DNA of 64,000 bases from Streptomyces sp. NBC_01276 (GTDB taxonomy: Bacteria; Actinomycetota; Actinomycetes; Streptomycetales; Streptomycetaceae): contig NZ_CP108442.1 of the NCBI RefSeq assembly GCF_041435355.1, forward strand, positions 5,578,501 through 5,642,500. The letters are read 5' to 3'. Shown here piece by piece: positions 44,119 to 53,259 of the stretch. The notes under the pieces were generated by a model, which had not been told where the DNA came from, made no database searches, and saw only the letters and a program-made list of their open reading frames with translations. The position numbers and the translations under genes are program-made. Each line of letters begins with the position of its first letter. Position 1 is the stretch's first letter.

Positions 44119-45117
44119 CTAGACCTGGTAGCGGTCCGGGGCGAAGAGGTGCAGGTTCGCCGCGATCCAGTCGGAGGTGCGGCGCAGGCCCTCCGTCAGG
44201 GAGACCTCCGGCTTCCAGCCGGCCCACGCGCGGGCGCGGGAGTTGTCCGAGAGGAGGCGCTGGACCTCGCTGCCCGAGGGGCGCAGCCGGGACGGGTCCA
44301 CGACCACCTCGGCGTCCCGGCCCGAGGCCGCGATCAGCGCCTGCGCCAGGTCGCCGACGGATATCTCCTGGCCGGAGCCGAGGTTGACCACCTGGCCCAG
44401 CGCCCGGTCGCACTCCGCCACCGCGAGGAAGCCCTCGGCCGTGTCCGTCACGTACGTGAAGTCCCGGGTGGGGGACAGGGAGCCGAGGCGCACCTCACGG
44501 GCGCCCGAGTGCAGCTGGGCCAGGATCGTCGGGATCACCGCGCGCGCCGACTGGCGCGGGCCGTAGGTGTTGAAGGGGCGCACCACCGTCACCGGCAGTT
44601 CGAAGGCGTGGTGGAAGGAGAGCGCCATCATGTCCGCGCCGATCTTCGAAGCGGAGTACGGGGACTGCGGCTGGAGCGGGTGCTCCTCCGTGATGGGCGC
44701 CGTGAGGGCCGTGCCGTAGACCTCGCTCGTGGAGGTGTGGACCAGGCGGCGCACCCCGTGGCGGCGGCAGGCCTCCGCCATGTTCTCCGTACCGGTGACG
44801 TTCGTCTGCACGTACGCGCCCGGCGAGGCGTAGCTGTACGGGATCCCGATCAGTGCCGCGAGGTGGAAGACGGTGTCGCACCCGGCCACCGCGTCGCTGA
44901 CCCGGCCCGCGTCGCGGACGTCGCCCGCCCACATCTCCACCGGGCCGTCGGGGTCGGCGAGGTAGCGGGCCAGGTGGCCCTTCTCGGCGTACGGCTTGTA
45001 GTGCACGAAGGCGCGGACCCGGGCGCCCCGCGCCACCAGCAGGTCCACCAGCGTCGAGCCGATGAACCCCTCGGCCCCGGTGACGAGGACGGTGCGGCCG
45101 GTCCAGTTCGTGATCAT
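44119..45117 (-). CDS. NAD-dependent epimerase/dehydratase (extended SDR)
   Basis: The 332-residue product is a sugar-nucleotide SDR. The Rossmann motif is VTGAEGFIGS (glycines 14, 17, 20), with NAD-contacting GDVRDA, HLAALIGIPYSYASP, the catalytic TSTSEVYG and Tyr154/Lys158 in SPYSASK. RPFNTYGPRQSARAVIPTI follows, as in nucleotide-sugar 4,6-dehydratases and epimerases. Its ATG overlaps the stop of the MurG-like gene as ATGA, so the two are coupled and may act in one glycan pathway. Whether it is an epimerase or a dehydratase is not clear. Confidence 0.88.
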   Translation of the reverse strand: MITNWTGRTVLVTGAEGFIGSTLVDLLVARGARVRAFVHYKPYAEKGHLARYLADPDGPVEMWAGDVRDAGRVSDAVAGCDTVFHLAALIGIPYSYASPGAYVQTNVTGTENMAEACRRHGVRRLVHTSTSEVYGTALTAPITEEHPLQPQSPYSASKIGADMMALSFHHAFELPVTVVRPFNTYGPRQSARAVIPTILAQLHSGAREVRLGSLSPTRDFTYVTDTAEGFLAVAECDRALGQVVNLGSGQEISVGDLAQALIAASGRDAEVVVDPSRLRPSGSEVQRLLSDNSRARAWAGWKPEVSLTEGLRRTSDWIAANLHLFAPDRYQV

Positions 45118-46295
45118 GCGTGCTCCAGGGTGGGAAGGGAGAGGCCGGCCACGCGGAGGACCTCCGTGGCCAGCAGTTCGGCGGCCCGCGCGTGCGGGCC
45201 GGGGTCGGCGGCGCCCGCCATCGACGCCAGCCGGGCCGGGTCGGCCAGCAGCGGGCCGATGAGCTCGGCGAGGCGTTCGGCGGTGGCCTCCGCGTCGGAC
45301 AGCAGCAGCCCCGCGCCCGCGTCGGACAGGACCCGGGCGTTGTGCGTCTGGTGGTCGCCCGGGGCGTGCGGGTAGGGCACGAGCACGGCCGGGACCCCGG
45401 TCGCCGCGAGCTCGGCCACCGTCGCGGAGCCCGCCCGGCACACCACCAGGTCGGCGGCCGCGTAGACGAGGTCCATGCGGTCCAGGTACGGCACGGCCCG
45501 GGCGATCCGACGGCCGCCGGTCGCGGTGAGGTCCGCCTCCGTGTCGGGCAGCGCCGCCGGGCCCGTCTTGATCAGCAGCTGTACGTCGTCCCGCCCCTGC
45601 CAGAGCCCGGCCAGGGCGACGGCCGCCCCGGTGAGGCGTACGGCGCCCAGGCTGCCCCCGTTGAAGACCACCAGCCGTCGCCCAGGGGGGACGCCCAGCG
45701 CGAGCCGGGCCTCGGCGCGCAGCTCCGCCCGCCGCGGGCCGGGGAGGTCCGCGAGCCCCGCCAGCGCCGCGGAGATCGGCATGCCGGTGGTCAGCGCCCT
45801 CGCCCCGCCCGCCAGGCGGGAGCGGCTGCGGTCGAAGGCCACCGCGACGTGCGGGGTGAGCCGGGCCGCGAACCGGTTGGCCCGGCCGGGCACCGCGTTC
45901 GACTCGTGGATCACGGCCGGCAGCCCGGCCAGCCGGGCGCCGAGCACCGCCGGCGCGCTCGGATAGCCGCCCATGCCGACGACCGCGTGCGCGCCCTGCG
46001 CCTGGATCACCGCACGGGCCTGGTGGGCCGAGCGCAGCAGCGCGGCGGGCAGCAGGTAGCGCTTCGCGCCCAGCGCAGGGTCGAAGGGGATCATGTCAAC
46101 GGTGTGCAGGCGGTAGCCGGCGCCCGGTATCAGCTCGGTCTCCAGGCCCCGTTCGGTCCCGACGAACGAGATCACGGCCCGCGGGACGGCCGCGCGCAGC
46201 GCCTCGGCGAGGGCGAGCCCCGGGTAGATGTGGCCGCCGGTGCCGCCCGCGCCGATCACGACGGAGAGTGCCGCCGGTGTGTGTCGAGTGGTCAT
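45114..46295 (-). CDS. MurG-like glycosyltransferase (second copy)
   Basis: The 393-residue GT-B protein resembles MurG: VVIGAGGTGGHIYPGLALAEAL (from residue 12), GMGGYPSAPAVLGA, HESNAVPGRANR, FNGGSLGAVRLTG and a C-terminal PYPHAPGDHQTHNA donor-binding region. It differs clearly from the dcw MurG (27708-28802), for example GGSLGAVR instead of GGSQGARR. It is the first gene of a pair with an SDR enzyme and diverges from an OmpR/histidine-kinase system 73 bp away. It may make lipid II under special conditions or glycosylate another lipid-linked acceptor; the sequence cannot decide. Confidence 0.88.
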   Translation of the reverse strand: MTTRHTPAALSVVIGAGGTGGHIYPGLALAEALRAAVPRAVISFVGTERGLETELIPGAGYRLHTVDMIPFDPALGAKRYLLPAALLRSAHQARAVIQAQGAHAVVGMGGYPSAPAVLGARLAGLPAVIHESNAVPGRANRFAARLTPHVAVAFDRSRSRLAGGARALTTGMPISAALAGLADLPGPRRAELRAEARLALGVPPGRRLVVFNGGSLGAVRLTGAAVALAGLWQGRDDVQLLIKTGPAALPDTEADLTATGGRRIARAVPYLDRMDLVYAAADLVVCRAGSATVAELAATGVPAVLVPYPHAPGDHQTHNARVLSDAGAGLLLSDAEATAERLAELIGPLLADPARLASMAGAADPGPHARAAELLATEVLRVAGLSLPTLEHA

Positions 46296-46317
46296 GGACG
46301 CACACTCGCGGTGCGTC

Positions 46318-46334
46318 CTAAGAACGTTCTAAGA
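46318..46334 (+). promoter_or_regulatory. CTAAGA direct repeats, probable OmpR-type binding site
   Basis: CTAAGA occurs at 46318-46323 and 46329-46334, exactly 11 bp apart, the helical spacing used by OmpR/PhoB dimers; a weaker TTCTCG follows. A CAGTCT -10 candidate (46356-46361) lies 7 nt before the ATG of the response regulator gene, so the repeats lie next to or just upstream of the -35 position. They are also in the 73-bp region shared with the divergent MurG-like gene. Confidence 0.6.
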
Positions 46335-46368
46335 GGTTCTCGTCGACGCCTTTGGCAGTCTTTGTCCT

Positions 46369-47052
46369 ATGAGGCAGCGGATTCTGGTGGTCGACGACGA
46401 GCCCGAGGTGCGGGCCGCCGTGGAGGACGGCCTGGCCATCGAGGGGTTCGAGGTGCGGGGAGCGGCGGACGGGCTGGCCGCTCTGTCCGAGGTGGCGCGC
46501 TGGGAGCCGGACGCGGTCGTCCTGGACGTGCTGATGCCGGTGCTCGACGGGCTGGGGGTGTGCCGGCAGCTGCGGGCGATGGGTGACCGCACGCCCGTGC
46601 TCATCCTGACCGCGCTGGACTCCGTCAGCGAACGCGTCGACGGGCTGGAGGCCGGGGCCGACGACTACCTCGTCAAACCGTTCGCGCTGGACGAGCTGGT
46701 CGCGCGGGTGCGGGCCCTGCTGCGGCGGGCCGCCCCCGAGCCCCCGGGCGCCGCCCCGCTGGGCTTCGACGACCTCGTTCTGGACCCCGGGACCCGGACC
46801 GGCCGGCGGGGCGGGCGGCCGCTGGAGTTCAGCCGGACCGAGGCCGCGCTGCTGGAACTGCTCCTGCGCCACCCCGGGCAGGTGCTTCCGCGCGAGCTGA
46901 TCCTCGAACTGGTGTGGGGGCAGGACTTCGGGCCGGACTCCAACTCGCTCGCCGTGTACGTCGGCTACCTGCGCCGGAAACTGGAGGCCGGCGGCGAGCC
47001 CCGGCTGGTCCACACCGTGCACGGGGTCGGCTACCGGCTGGACACGGCGTGA
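46369..47052 (+). CDS. OmpR family response regulator
   Basis: The 227-residue product has a receiver domain (RILVVDDEPEVR, phosphoacceptor Asp53 in VVLDVLMP, switch Thr in LILTALD, Lys in DDYLVKPF) and a C-terminal winged helix (PLEFSRTEAALLELLLRH, then VYVGYLRRKLE and VHTVHGVGYRL). It resembles the MprA/TcrX group. There is no Shine-Dalgarno; CAGTCT 7 nt upstream supports a leaderless start. It is coupled to the kinase by GTGA overlap and probably regulates itself and the divergent MurG-like/SDR genes through the CTAAGA repeats. Confidence 0.94.
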   Translation: MRQRILVVDDEPEVRAAVEDGLAIEGFEVRGAADGLAALSEVARWEPDAVVLDVLMPVLDGLGVCRQLRAMGDRTPVLILTALDSVSERVDGLEAGADDYLVKPFALDELVARVRALLRRAAPEPPGAAPLGFDDLVLDPGTRTGRRGGRPLEFSRTEAALLELLLRHPGQVLPRELILELVWGQDFGPDSNSLAVYVGYLRRKLEAGGEPRLVHTVHGVGYRLDTA

Positions 47053-48428
47053 AACGCGGTGACCGGCGGCGGAGCGCCGCGTCCTGGCGCAGGCGGGGGC
47101 CGCTGCGGACCCGGCTGGCGCTGTCCGTCACCGCGGCCGTGGCCCTGGTGGCCGTCGTGATGTGCGTGACCGCGTTCTTCGTCGTACGGGACGCGCTGTA
47201 CTGGCAGCTCGATCTCAACCTGACCCAGTCCGCCCGGCTCGCCGCGCAGCGCAATCCCGACGAGGTCCCCGGCACGCTGGCGGGGGAGTGCCGCTTCCTG
47301 GCCGCCCCCGCGTGCGCGGAGGTGGTGCCCGCCGACCCGGACCGGGACCCGTCGGCGCCGGGGCTGCTGCCCGTGGCCCCGGCCGCGCGGCAGGTCGCCG
47401 CCGGCACGCGGGCCCCGTACTTCTCGAACATCACGGTGGACGGGCACCCCGCGCGGATGCTCACCACCGATTACGCCGAGGGGCGGGCCCTCCAGGTGGC
47501 GCTGCGGGCCGACAGCGTCGAGGGCGGTTCGCAGGAGGCCGTCTGGTGGCTCGTCCTGACGGCGGTGGCGGGGGTGCTGCTGGCCGCCGTACTCGGCCGC
47601 TGGGTCTCCCGGACCGGCCTCGCCCCGGTGACCCGGCTGACCGCCATGGCCGAGCGGATCGCCGCGACCCGGGATCCGCGGTACCGCATCGAGCTGCCGC
47701 CGCCGGGGCGGGAGGACGAGATCACGCGGCTGGCCGGGAGCTTCAACACGATGCTCGGGGAACTGGAGCAGTCCGTCACCGCGCAGCGGCGGCTGGTCGC
47801 GGACGCCTCGCACGAGCTGCGGACCCCGCTGACGGCGCTGCGGACCAACGCGGAACTGCTGGCCCGCGCCGACCGGCTGACCACCGCCCAGCGCGAACGG
47901 GCGGCGGCTGCGCTGGGGCGCCAGCTGCGGGAGGTGACGGGGCTGGTGAACGACCTGATCGAGCTCGCGCGGGACGAGGAGCCGACGCCGTTGGTGGAAC
48001 AGGTGCGGCTGGACCTCCTCGTGCGGCACTGCGCGGAGGTGGCGGGGGCGCACTGGCCCGCGGTGGAGTTCCGTGTCGAGACGGCCGAGGCGGTGGTGCC
48101 GGGGGTGCCGGCGCGGCTGAGCCGGCTGGTGGGGAACCTGCTGGACAACGCGGCGAAGTTCAGCCCGCCGGGGCTGCCGGTGGAGGTGGAGCTGACGGTG
48201 CACGACGGCGGTGCCCCCGAGCTGACGGTCCGCGACCACGGTCCTGGCATCGCCCCGGAGGACCTGCCGTACGTCTTCGACCGCTTCTACCGGGCCGGGA
48301 CCGCCCGCGCCCTGCCGGGCTCGGGGCTGGGGCTGGCGATGGCCCGGCAGATCGCGCGGGCGCACGCGGCGGAGCTGACGGCGCAGCCCGCACCCGGCGG
48401 CGGCGCGCTGCTGCGCCTGACGTTCTGA
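47049..48428 (+). CDS. Sensor histidine kinase
   Basis: The 459-residue membrane kinase has two helices (about residues 22-46 and 165-187) enclosing an extracytoplasmic sensor of about 115 residues. A HAMP region follows, then the DHp helix with His255 in DASHELRTPLTAL, and an ATPase domain with N-box NLLDNAAKFSP, G1 DHGPGIAPEDLPYVFDRF and G2 GSGLGLAMARQI. The GTG overlaps the response-regulator stop as GTGA, so the pair is one two-component system. The signal is not known; the neighbouring glycan genes suggest envelope state. Confidence 0.94.
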   Translation: MKRGDRRRSAASWRRRGPLRTRLALSVTAAVALVAVVMCVTAFFVVRDALYWQLDLNLTQSARLAAQRNPDEVPGTLAGECRFLAAPACAEVVPADPDRDPSAPGLLPVAPAARQVAAGTRAPYFSNITVDGHPARMLTTDYAEGRALQVALRADSVEGGSQEAVWWLVLTAVAGVLLAAVLGRWVSRTGLAPVTRLTAMAERIAATRDPRYRIELPPPGREDEITRLAGSFNTMLGELEQSVTAQRRLVADASHELRTPLTALRTNAELLARADRLTTAQRERAAAALGRQLREVTGLVNDLIELARDEEPTPLVEQVRLDLLVRHCAEVAGAHWPAVEFRVETAEAVVPGVPARLSRLVGNLLDNAAKFSPPGLPVEVELTVHDGGAPELTVRDHGPGIAPEDLPYVFDRFYRAGTARALPGSGLGLAMARQIARAHAAELTAQPAPGGGALLRLTF

Positions 48429-48474
48429 CCGCTCCGCCCCGCACCGGCCCGGGTCGTCCCGGAAGAGACACCCC

Positions 48475-49518
48475 CTAAGGGCGGGGGTCGCTCTCCGAGG
48501 TCGTGACGCGGGGGAAGGCGTACGGGTGCTGGGCGGACAGCCAGGCGACCAGCTGCTCGCGCACCGCGCAGCGCAAGGTCCACACCTCGTCGGCGTTCTT
48601 CGCCGTGACGACGGCGCGCACCACGATGGTGTTCGGGGTGGTGTCGGTGACGGCCAGGGAACCGGTGCGGCCGTCCCATTCGGGGATGTCCTTGAGGAGC
48701 TCCGCGAGCTTGTCCCGCATCAGGGCTACCGGCGCCGCGTGGTCGAGGTGGAAGAGGACGGTGCCGGTGATCTCGGCGCCGCCGCGCGACCAGTTCTCGT
48801 AGGGCTTGCTCGTGAAGTACGAGACCGGCATCGTGATGCGGCGTTCGTCCCAGGTGCGGACGACGAGGAAGGTCAGGGTGATCTCCTCGACCGTGCCCCA
48901 CTCCTTGTCCACGACCACGGTGTCCCCGATGCGCACGGTGTCGCCGAAGGCGATCTGGAGTCCGGCGAAGAGGTTGCCGAGGGTGGACTGGGCGGCGATG
49001 CCGGCCACGATGCCGAGGACGCCGGCCGAGGCCAGCATCGAGGCGCCGGCCACCCTCATGGCGGGGAAGGTCAGCAGCATCGCGGCGACCGAGACCACCA
49101 CCGCCACGGCGACGAGCACCCGCTGGATCAGGGTGACCTGGGTGCGGACGCGGCGGACCCGGGCGGAGTCCGGGGCGGAGGCGGCGTAGCGGGAGTAGAC
49201 GGAGTCCACGACCGCCGTGGCGATCCGGACGAGGAGCCAGGCGGTCGAGGCGATCATCAGCAGGGCCAGGACGTGCCCGACGGCGGCCCGGTGGGCGGGG
49301 AAGACGCCCGCCCGCCGGTACGAGGCCTGCAGCAGGCCCGTGGCCAGGACCAGCCGGAAGGGCGGGACGCAGCGGCGCAGCAGCCCCCACAACGGGGTCT
49401 CGGTGTGCCGGGCGTCCGCCTTGCGCAGCATCAGGTCCAGCAGCCACCCGGCGAGCAGGGTGAGGACCAGCACGGCGGCCAGGGCCACGACGGGACGCAG
49501 GACGTTCTCCATCTCCAT
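48475..49518 (-). CDS. MscS family mechanosensitive channel
   Basis: The 347-residue product has about four N-terminal helices, then the pore helix region (AGASMLASAGVLGIVAGIAAQSTLGNLFAGLQIAF) and the MscS beta domain (GDTVRIGDTVVVDKEWGTVEEITLTFLVVRTWDERRITMPVSYF). The alanine- and glycine-rich TM3 is diagnostic. It opens on membrane tension to protect against hypo-osmotic shock. It converges on the kinase gene with 46 bp between, in which I see no strong hairpin. Confidence 0.92.
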   Translation of the reverse strand: MEMENVLRPVVALAAVLVLTLLAGWLLDLMLRKADARHTETPLWGLLRRCVPPFRLVLATGLLQASYRRAGVFPAHRAAVGHVLALLMIASTAWLLVRIATAVVDSVYSRYAASAPDSARVRRVRTQVTLIQRVLVAVAVVVSVAAMLLTFPAMRVAGASMLASAGVLGIVAGIAAQSTLGNLFAGLQIAFGDTVRIGDTVVVDKEWGTVEEITLTFLVVRTWDERRITMPVSYFTSKPYENWSRGGAEITGTVLFHLDHAAPVALMRDKLAELLKDIPEWDGRTGSLAVTDTTPNTIVVRAVVTAKNADEVWTLRCAVREQLVAWLSAQHPYAFPRVTTSESDPRP

Positions 49519-49584
49519 ACCCAGAACCTAACCGCGACGGGTCCCGCGACTCCCCCCTTCGCCGCGAATGGCACGATGGGAGGC

Positions 49585-50154
49585 ATGAACATCGTGCTCT
49601 TCCACTCGACGTACGGGCTGCGGCCCGCGGTGCACGCGGCGGCCGACCGGCTGCGCGCGGCCGGACACCAGGTCCAGGTGCCCGACCTCTTCGAGGGGCG
49701 TACGTTCGCGACGGTCGAGGAGGGGATGGCCCACCAGGACGAGGTCGGCCGCGACGAGCTGCTCAAGCGGGCGGTCCTGGCCGTGGCGCCGTACTCCGAC
49801 CAGGGTCTGGTCTACGCCGGCTTCTCCTACGGCGGCTCCGTCGCCCAGCACCTGGCGCTGGCCGACGACAAGGCGCGCGGACTGCTGCTCCTGCACGGCA
49901 CGGCGGACCTGGACGAGGACGCGTCGGCCGACGAGCTGCCGGTGCAGCTGCACGTCGCCGACCCGGACCCCTTCGAGCCGCACGACTGGCTGACCGCCTG
50001 GTACCTGCGGATGCGGCGGGCCGGAGCGGACGTGGAGGTGCACACCTATCCCGGGGCCGGTCACCTGTTCACGGACCCGGACCTGGACGACTACGACGCG
50101 GAGGCGGCGGAGGAGACCTGGAAGGTCGCGCTCGGCTTCCTCGACAGCCTGTAG
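49585..50154 (+). CDS. Dienelactone hydrolase family protein
   Basis: The 189-residue alpha/beta hydrolase starts MNIVLFHSTYGLRPAV. The nucleophile elbow is GFSYGGS (Ser in G-x-S-x-G rather than Cys as in classical dienelactone hydrolase), with LLLLHGTADLD and the C-terminal histidine in GAGHLFTDPD. The natural substrate is not predictable. GGGAGG lies too close to the ATG; a CACGAT hexamer 7 nt upstream supports a leaderless start. A 15-bp hairpin terminator follows. Confidence 0.87.
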   Translation: MNIVLFHSTYGLRPAVHAAADRLRAAGHQVQVPDLFEGRTFATVEEGMAHQDEVGRDELLKRAVLAVAPYSDQGLVYAGFSYGGSVAQHLALADDKARGLLLLHGTADLDEDASADELPVQLHVADPDPFEPHDWLTAWYLRMRRAGADVEVHTYPGAGHLFTDPDLDDYDAEAAEETWKVALGFLDSL

Positions 50155-50179
50155 GGAGCGGGCCCGCGGGACGGACGGA

Positions 50180-50215
50180 GGCAGGGCCCCCGGCGGTGAC
50201 GCCGGGGGCCCTGCC
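50180..50215. terminator. Bidirectional hairpin terminator (15-bp perfect stem)
   Basis: Bases 50180-50194 pair perfectly with 50201-50215 around a GGTGAC loop. It lies between convergent genes ending at 50154 (plus) and 50278 (minus). Confidence 0.85.
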
Positions 50216-50277
50216 GGTTGCGCGGGAGGCGCGGTGGAGCGGATGGAGCGGACGGAGCGGGGAAGACCGGCCGCGGG

Positions 50278-51279
50278 TCAGGCGCGGTAGGCCGTCCACA
50301 TGCTCTTCATGCGCGACACCTGGCCGGCCGTGAACTGGTACATGCAGGAGTCGTACGTGTAGTCCATGAAGTTGTGGATCGGGTCGGCGCCCGGCGCGGT
50401 GCAGGTGTCGCGCCCGGTCGGGCACTCGAAGGCGGCGCTGGACTCGGCCGGGGTGTCGGAGACCGAGTCGCCGCTGCCCGTGCAGCCGCCCTGGAAGGTG
50501 TGGTACAGACCCATCCAGTGGCCGACCTCGTGGGTGGCGGTGTCGCCCTCGTTGTAGTTGGTGGCGGAGCCGCCGGGCACCGAGGAGTTGAGGATGACGA
50601 CGCCGTCCATCTTGGGCGCCGAGTTGTAGGAGCTGGGGAAGGTCGCCCAGCCGAGGAGCCCGCCGCCGAGGTTGGCGGTGTAGAGGTTGAGCGCGTTCTT
50701 GCCGCCCTTGCGCAGGGCGTTCTTCATGTCCTTCTCGGCCTTGGTGCCGTCCGAGACGTTGTACCAGGTCGAGTTGTCGGTGTAGTCGGTCCCGGCCAGG
50801 CTGAACTGGAAGCCGGAGTTGACGTTGCCGGTGCCCTGGCCCGCGTAGGCCGCGTTGAGGACCGAGATCTGGTTGTTGATCTGGGTGGCCGTCAGCTTGC
50901 CGGTGCTGCCGGAGGTGATGACGTGCACGTAGACCGGGATGGTCGTGACGGCGGCCGCGGCGCCGGCGCGCATGCCCTCGCTCTGCTGCGGGGAGAGCTG
51001 GAGCTGGGCGAGCTTCTTCTTCAGGTCGGCGTCCATGGACTTGACCTGGGCGTCGCTGATCTCGTTGGGATCGGCCGCGTGGTGGTCCTTGGGCCGCGCC
51101 ACACGGGCGTTGGCAGGGGCGGAGCCCTGCTCGGCACAGACCTCGGCGGGGGTCTTCGCAGCGGCGGCGGCGACCGTGGTCGGGGCCGTCAGCGGGGCGA
51201 AGGCCAGGGTGGAGGCCAGGACGGCCGTGCCCATGAGGCGGCGGCGGAGCAGGGGGGATATGCGGGCAACAGCGCGCAC
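50278..51279 (-). CDS. Secreted zinc metalloprotease, M43 (pappalysin-like)
   Basis: From GTG 51279 the 333-residue product begins with a signal peptide: basic RRRLMG, a hydrophobic core ([16 protein letters not shown]) and a VAAAAA cleavage region. GAGGAG 5 nt upstream decides the start; the frame is open 25 codons further. The mature part carries [11 protein letters not shown] (250-260), the metzincin H-E-x-x-H-x-x-G-x-x-H motif with Glu251, and a Met-turn in [11 protein letters not shown]. Several cysteines suggest disulfides. It resembles Streptomyces M43 proteases related to pappalysin and cytophagalysin. Confidence 0.93.
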   Translation of the reverse strand: MRAVARISPLLRRRLMGTAVLASTLAFAPLTAPTTVAAAAAKTPAEVCAEQGSAPANARVARPKDHHAADPNEISDAQVKSMDADLKKKLAQLQLSPQQSEGMRAGAAAAVTTIPVYVHVITSGSTGKLTATQINNQISVLNAAYAGQGTGNVNSGFQFSLAGTDYTDNSTWYNVSDGTKAEKDMKNALRKGGKNALNLYTANLGGGLLGWATFPSSYNSAPKMDGVVILNSSVPGGSATNYNEGDTATHEVGHWMGLYHTFQGGCTGSGDSVSDTPAESSAAFECPTGRDTCTAPGADPIHNFMDYTYDSCMYQFTAGQVSRMKSMWTAYRA

Positions 51280-51399
51280 GTTGACTCCTCGCGAAGCGTG
51301 GTGGGGGGTGAGGTATTTCCTCACGCTGGCCGGAAGCTTACGTGTGCATGTCATTCAATTGGCAAGTACCCGGAGGTTAAAGATTTGTTGCCGATGGTG

Positions 51400-51437
51400 C
51401 GGTAGGGGCCCCTGGTCTGCACCAGAAACCCCTACCG
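51400..51437 (-). terminator. Hairpin terminator after phoD
   Basis: CGGTAGGGG (51400-51408) and CCCCTACCG (51429-51437) pair over 9 bp, and an inner CTGGT/ACCAG adds 5 bp. It lies 20 bp after the phoD stop on the minus strand and upstream of the protease promoter region. Confidence 0.7.
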
Positions 51438-51457
51438 ACAGCAGATTTGACGGTCTG

Positions 51458-53140
51458 TCAGGAAACCGGGCGGTCGGCCCGCTCCACCTTCTGCGTGCCG
51501 TTCAGCGTGCGGTACGAGCGCTCCCAGGAGGAGGTCGCGTCCTGCCGCCGCTTGTCCGAAACCACGTAGTAGTCCATCTGCGAGCGCTCGGCCGTCACGT
51601 CCAGGACGCCGTATCCGTGGGCGTCCATGTCCAGCCACTTGACGTGCCAGTTCGCGGCCTTGATGGCCGATTCCGCGACCAGCGAGAGCGTGTCCGGCAG
51701 GACGTGCAGCATGTCGTCGAGGTTGTCGGAGGTCACCGAGGTCACCACGAACTCGGTCGCCGCCGTGCCCGAGCCCGGGTACGTCGCCTTCTCCACCGGG
51801 AGTTCGTTCGCCCATGCCATGTGGATGTCGCCGGTCAGGAACACCGTGTTCTTGATGTTCCGGTCCTTCAAGTGGCCCAGGAGTTCCTTGCGGTCGTCCG
51901 TGTAGCCGTCCCACTGATCCACATTGATCGCTATTCCGCCCTCGGGCAGGCCGAGCAGCTTGGTGAGCGGCTTCAGCAGGTGCGCGGGCAGCGCGCCGAA
52001 GGCCACCGGCGAGATCATCACCGAGGTGCCCACCAGCTGCCAGGTCGCGTTCGAGGAGGCCAGGCCCGCCTTGAGCCAGTCCAGCTGCGCCCGTCCGGTG
52101 ATGGTGCGCTCGGGGTCGTCCACCGAGCCGCTGCCGGCCTTCGTCTGCTGCGAACGGAAGCTGCGCAGGTCCAGCAGGTGCAGGTCGGCGAGGGTGCCGA
52201 ACCGCAGCCGCCGGTAGACGGTGCCCGCGATGGAGGGGCGTACGGGCATCCACTCGAAGTAGGCCTGCTTGGCGGCGGCCGCGCGGGCCGCCCAGTCGCC
52301 CTCGGTGGCGGGGGTGTGGTTCTCCGCGCCGCCGGACCAGGCGTCGTTGGCGAACTCGTGGTCGTCCCAGATGGCGACGATCGGGTGCGCCGCGTGCAGG
52401 GCCTGGAGGTCGGCGTCCGTCTTGTACTTGCCGTGCCGGGTGCGGTAGTCGGCCAGCGAGAGGATCTCGTTCCGGGGCTCGTGCGGGCGCACGACGTACT
52501 TGGGCTCCGGGTACGCCCCCGTGGCGTACTCGTAGATGTAGTCCCCGAGGTGCAGGATCGCGTGCAGGTCGGTGCGGGCGGCCAGGTGCCGGTACGCCGA
52601 GAAGTACCCGGACTCCCAGTTGGCGCAGGACACCACGCCGAAGCGCACGCCGGGGGTGCGGGTGTCGGCGGCCGGGGCGGTCAGGGTCCGTCCGGCCGGG
52701 GAGACCGTGGCGCCGGCGGTGAACCGGTACCAGTACGGGGTCTGCGGGCGCAGTCCGCGCACGTCGGCCTTGACGGTGTGGTCGGTGGCGGCACTGGCGG
52801 TGACGGAACCGCTCGCGACGATCCGGGAGAAGGCCTTGTCCTCGGCCACCTCCCAGCCCACGGCGGTGTCCGGGCCGAGGCCGGAGGCGGGGACGGCCTC
52901 CGCGGTCGGGGTGACGCGGGTCCACAGCAGGATCCCGTCGGGCAGCGGGTCGCCCGAGGCGACGCCGTGCAGGAAGGCGGGGGTGGATCCGGCCGCGTGG
53001 GCGGCCGGGGCGCCGAGCGCGGTGATCGGCGCGAGCGCGGCCGTGGCGGCGGCGGCCAGGACGACCGAACGGCGGCGCGGATGTGCCGGGCGGGCGGCCG
53101 TGGCGGCGCCGTCGGCGGAGGGGGTGAGATGACTGGTCAC
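51458..53140 (-). CDS. phoD: Alkaline phosphatase PhoD, Tat-exported
   Basis: The 560-residue product begins with a twin-arginine signal ([11 protein letters not shown], then a hydrophobic stretch to APAAHA), so it is exported folded. The PhoD family core is present: [68 protein letters not shown], and [13 protein letters not shown], whose Asp, His and Asn residues bind the calcium/iron site. It releases phosphate from phosphodiesters and monoesters. TAATAT ends 8 nt before the GTG, suggesting a leaderless transcript. GTTC-containing repeats upstream resemble a PHO box, so PhoP control is likely. Confidence 0.94.
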   Translation of the reverse strand: MTSHLTPSADGAATAARPAHPRRRSVVLAAAATAALAPITALGAPAAHAAGSTPAFLHGVASGDPLPDGILLWTRVTPTAEAVPASGLGPDTAVGWEVAEDKAFSRIVASGSVTASAATDHTVKADVRGLRPQTPYWYRFTAGATVSPAGRTLTAPAADTRTPGVRFGVVSCANWESGYFSAYRHLAARTDLHAILHLGDYIYEYATGAYPEPKYVVRPHEPRNEILSLADYRTRHGKYKTDADLQALHAAHPIVAIWDDHEFANDAWSGGAENHTPATEGDWAARAAAAKQAYFEWMPVRPSIAGTVYRRLRFGTLADLHLLDLRSFRSQQTKAGSGSVDDPERTITGRAQLDWLKAGLASSNATWQLVGTSVMISPVAFGALPAHLLKPLTKLLGLPEGGIAINVDQWDGYTDDRKELLGHLKDRNIKNTVFLTGDIHMAWANELPVEKATYPGSGTAATEFVVTSVTSDNLDDMLHVLPDTLSLVAESAIKAANWHVKWLDMDAHGYGVLDVTAERSQMDYYVVSDKRRQDATSSWERSYRTLNGTQKVERADRPVS

Positions 53141-53170
53141 GGGCGATCATATTACTGATCGGTATTCAGC

Positions 53171-53206
53171 CAGGAACAGTCTCGGAAAGGGAACGGGTGG
53201 GCGAAC
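53171..53206 (-). promoter_or_regulatory. Possible PHO box upstream of phoD
   Basis: On the minus strand the units GTTCGCC (53206-53200), GTTCCCT (53194-53188) and GTTCCTG (53177-53171) resemble the GTTCACC repeats bound by PhoP in Streptomyces. Spacings are 12 and 17 bp rather than the ideal 11. The last unit overlaps the -35 position for the TAATAT -10 box. Confidence 0.4.
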
Positions 53207-53225
53207 TCTGGGAGTTCACCCACCC
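53195..53225 (-). terminator. Hairpin terminator after the DsbA-like gene
   Basis: Bases 53195-53208 pair with 53212-53225 over 14 bp with one mismatch and a 3-nt loop. It lies 35 bp after the stop of the DsbA-like gene and overlaps the possible PHO box. Confidence 0.6.
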
Positions 53226-53259
53226 GTTGTCCGCACAATTGCGGCCGGATGCGGACGGA

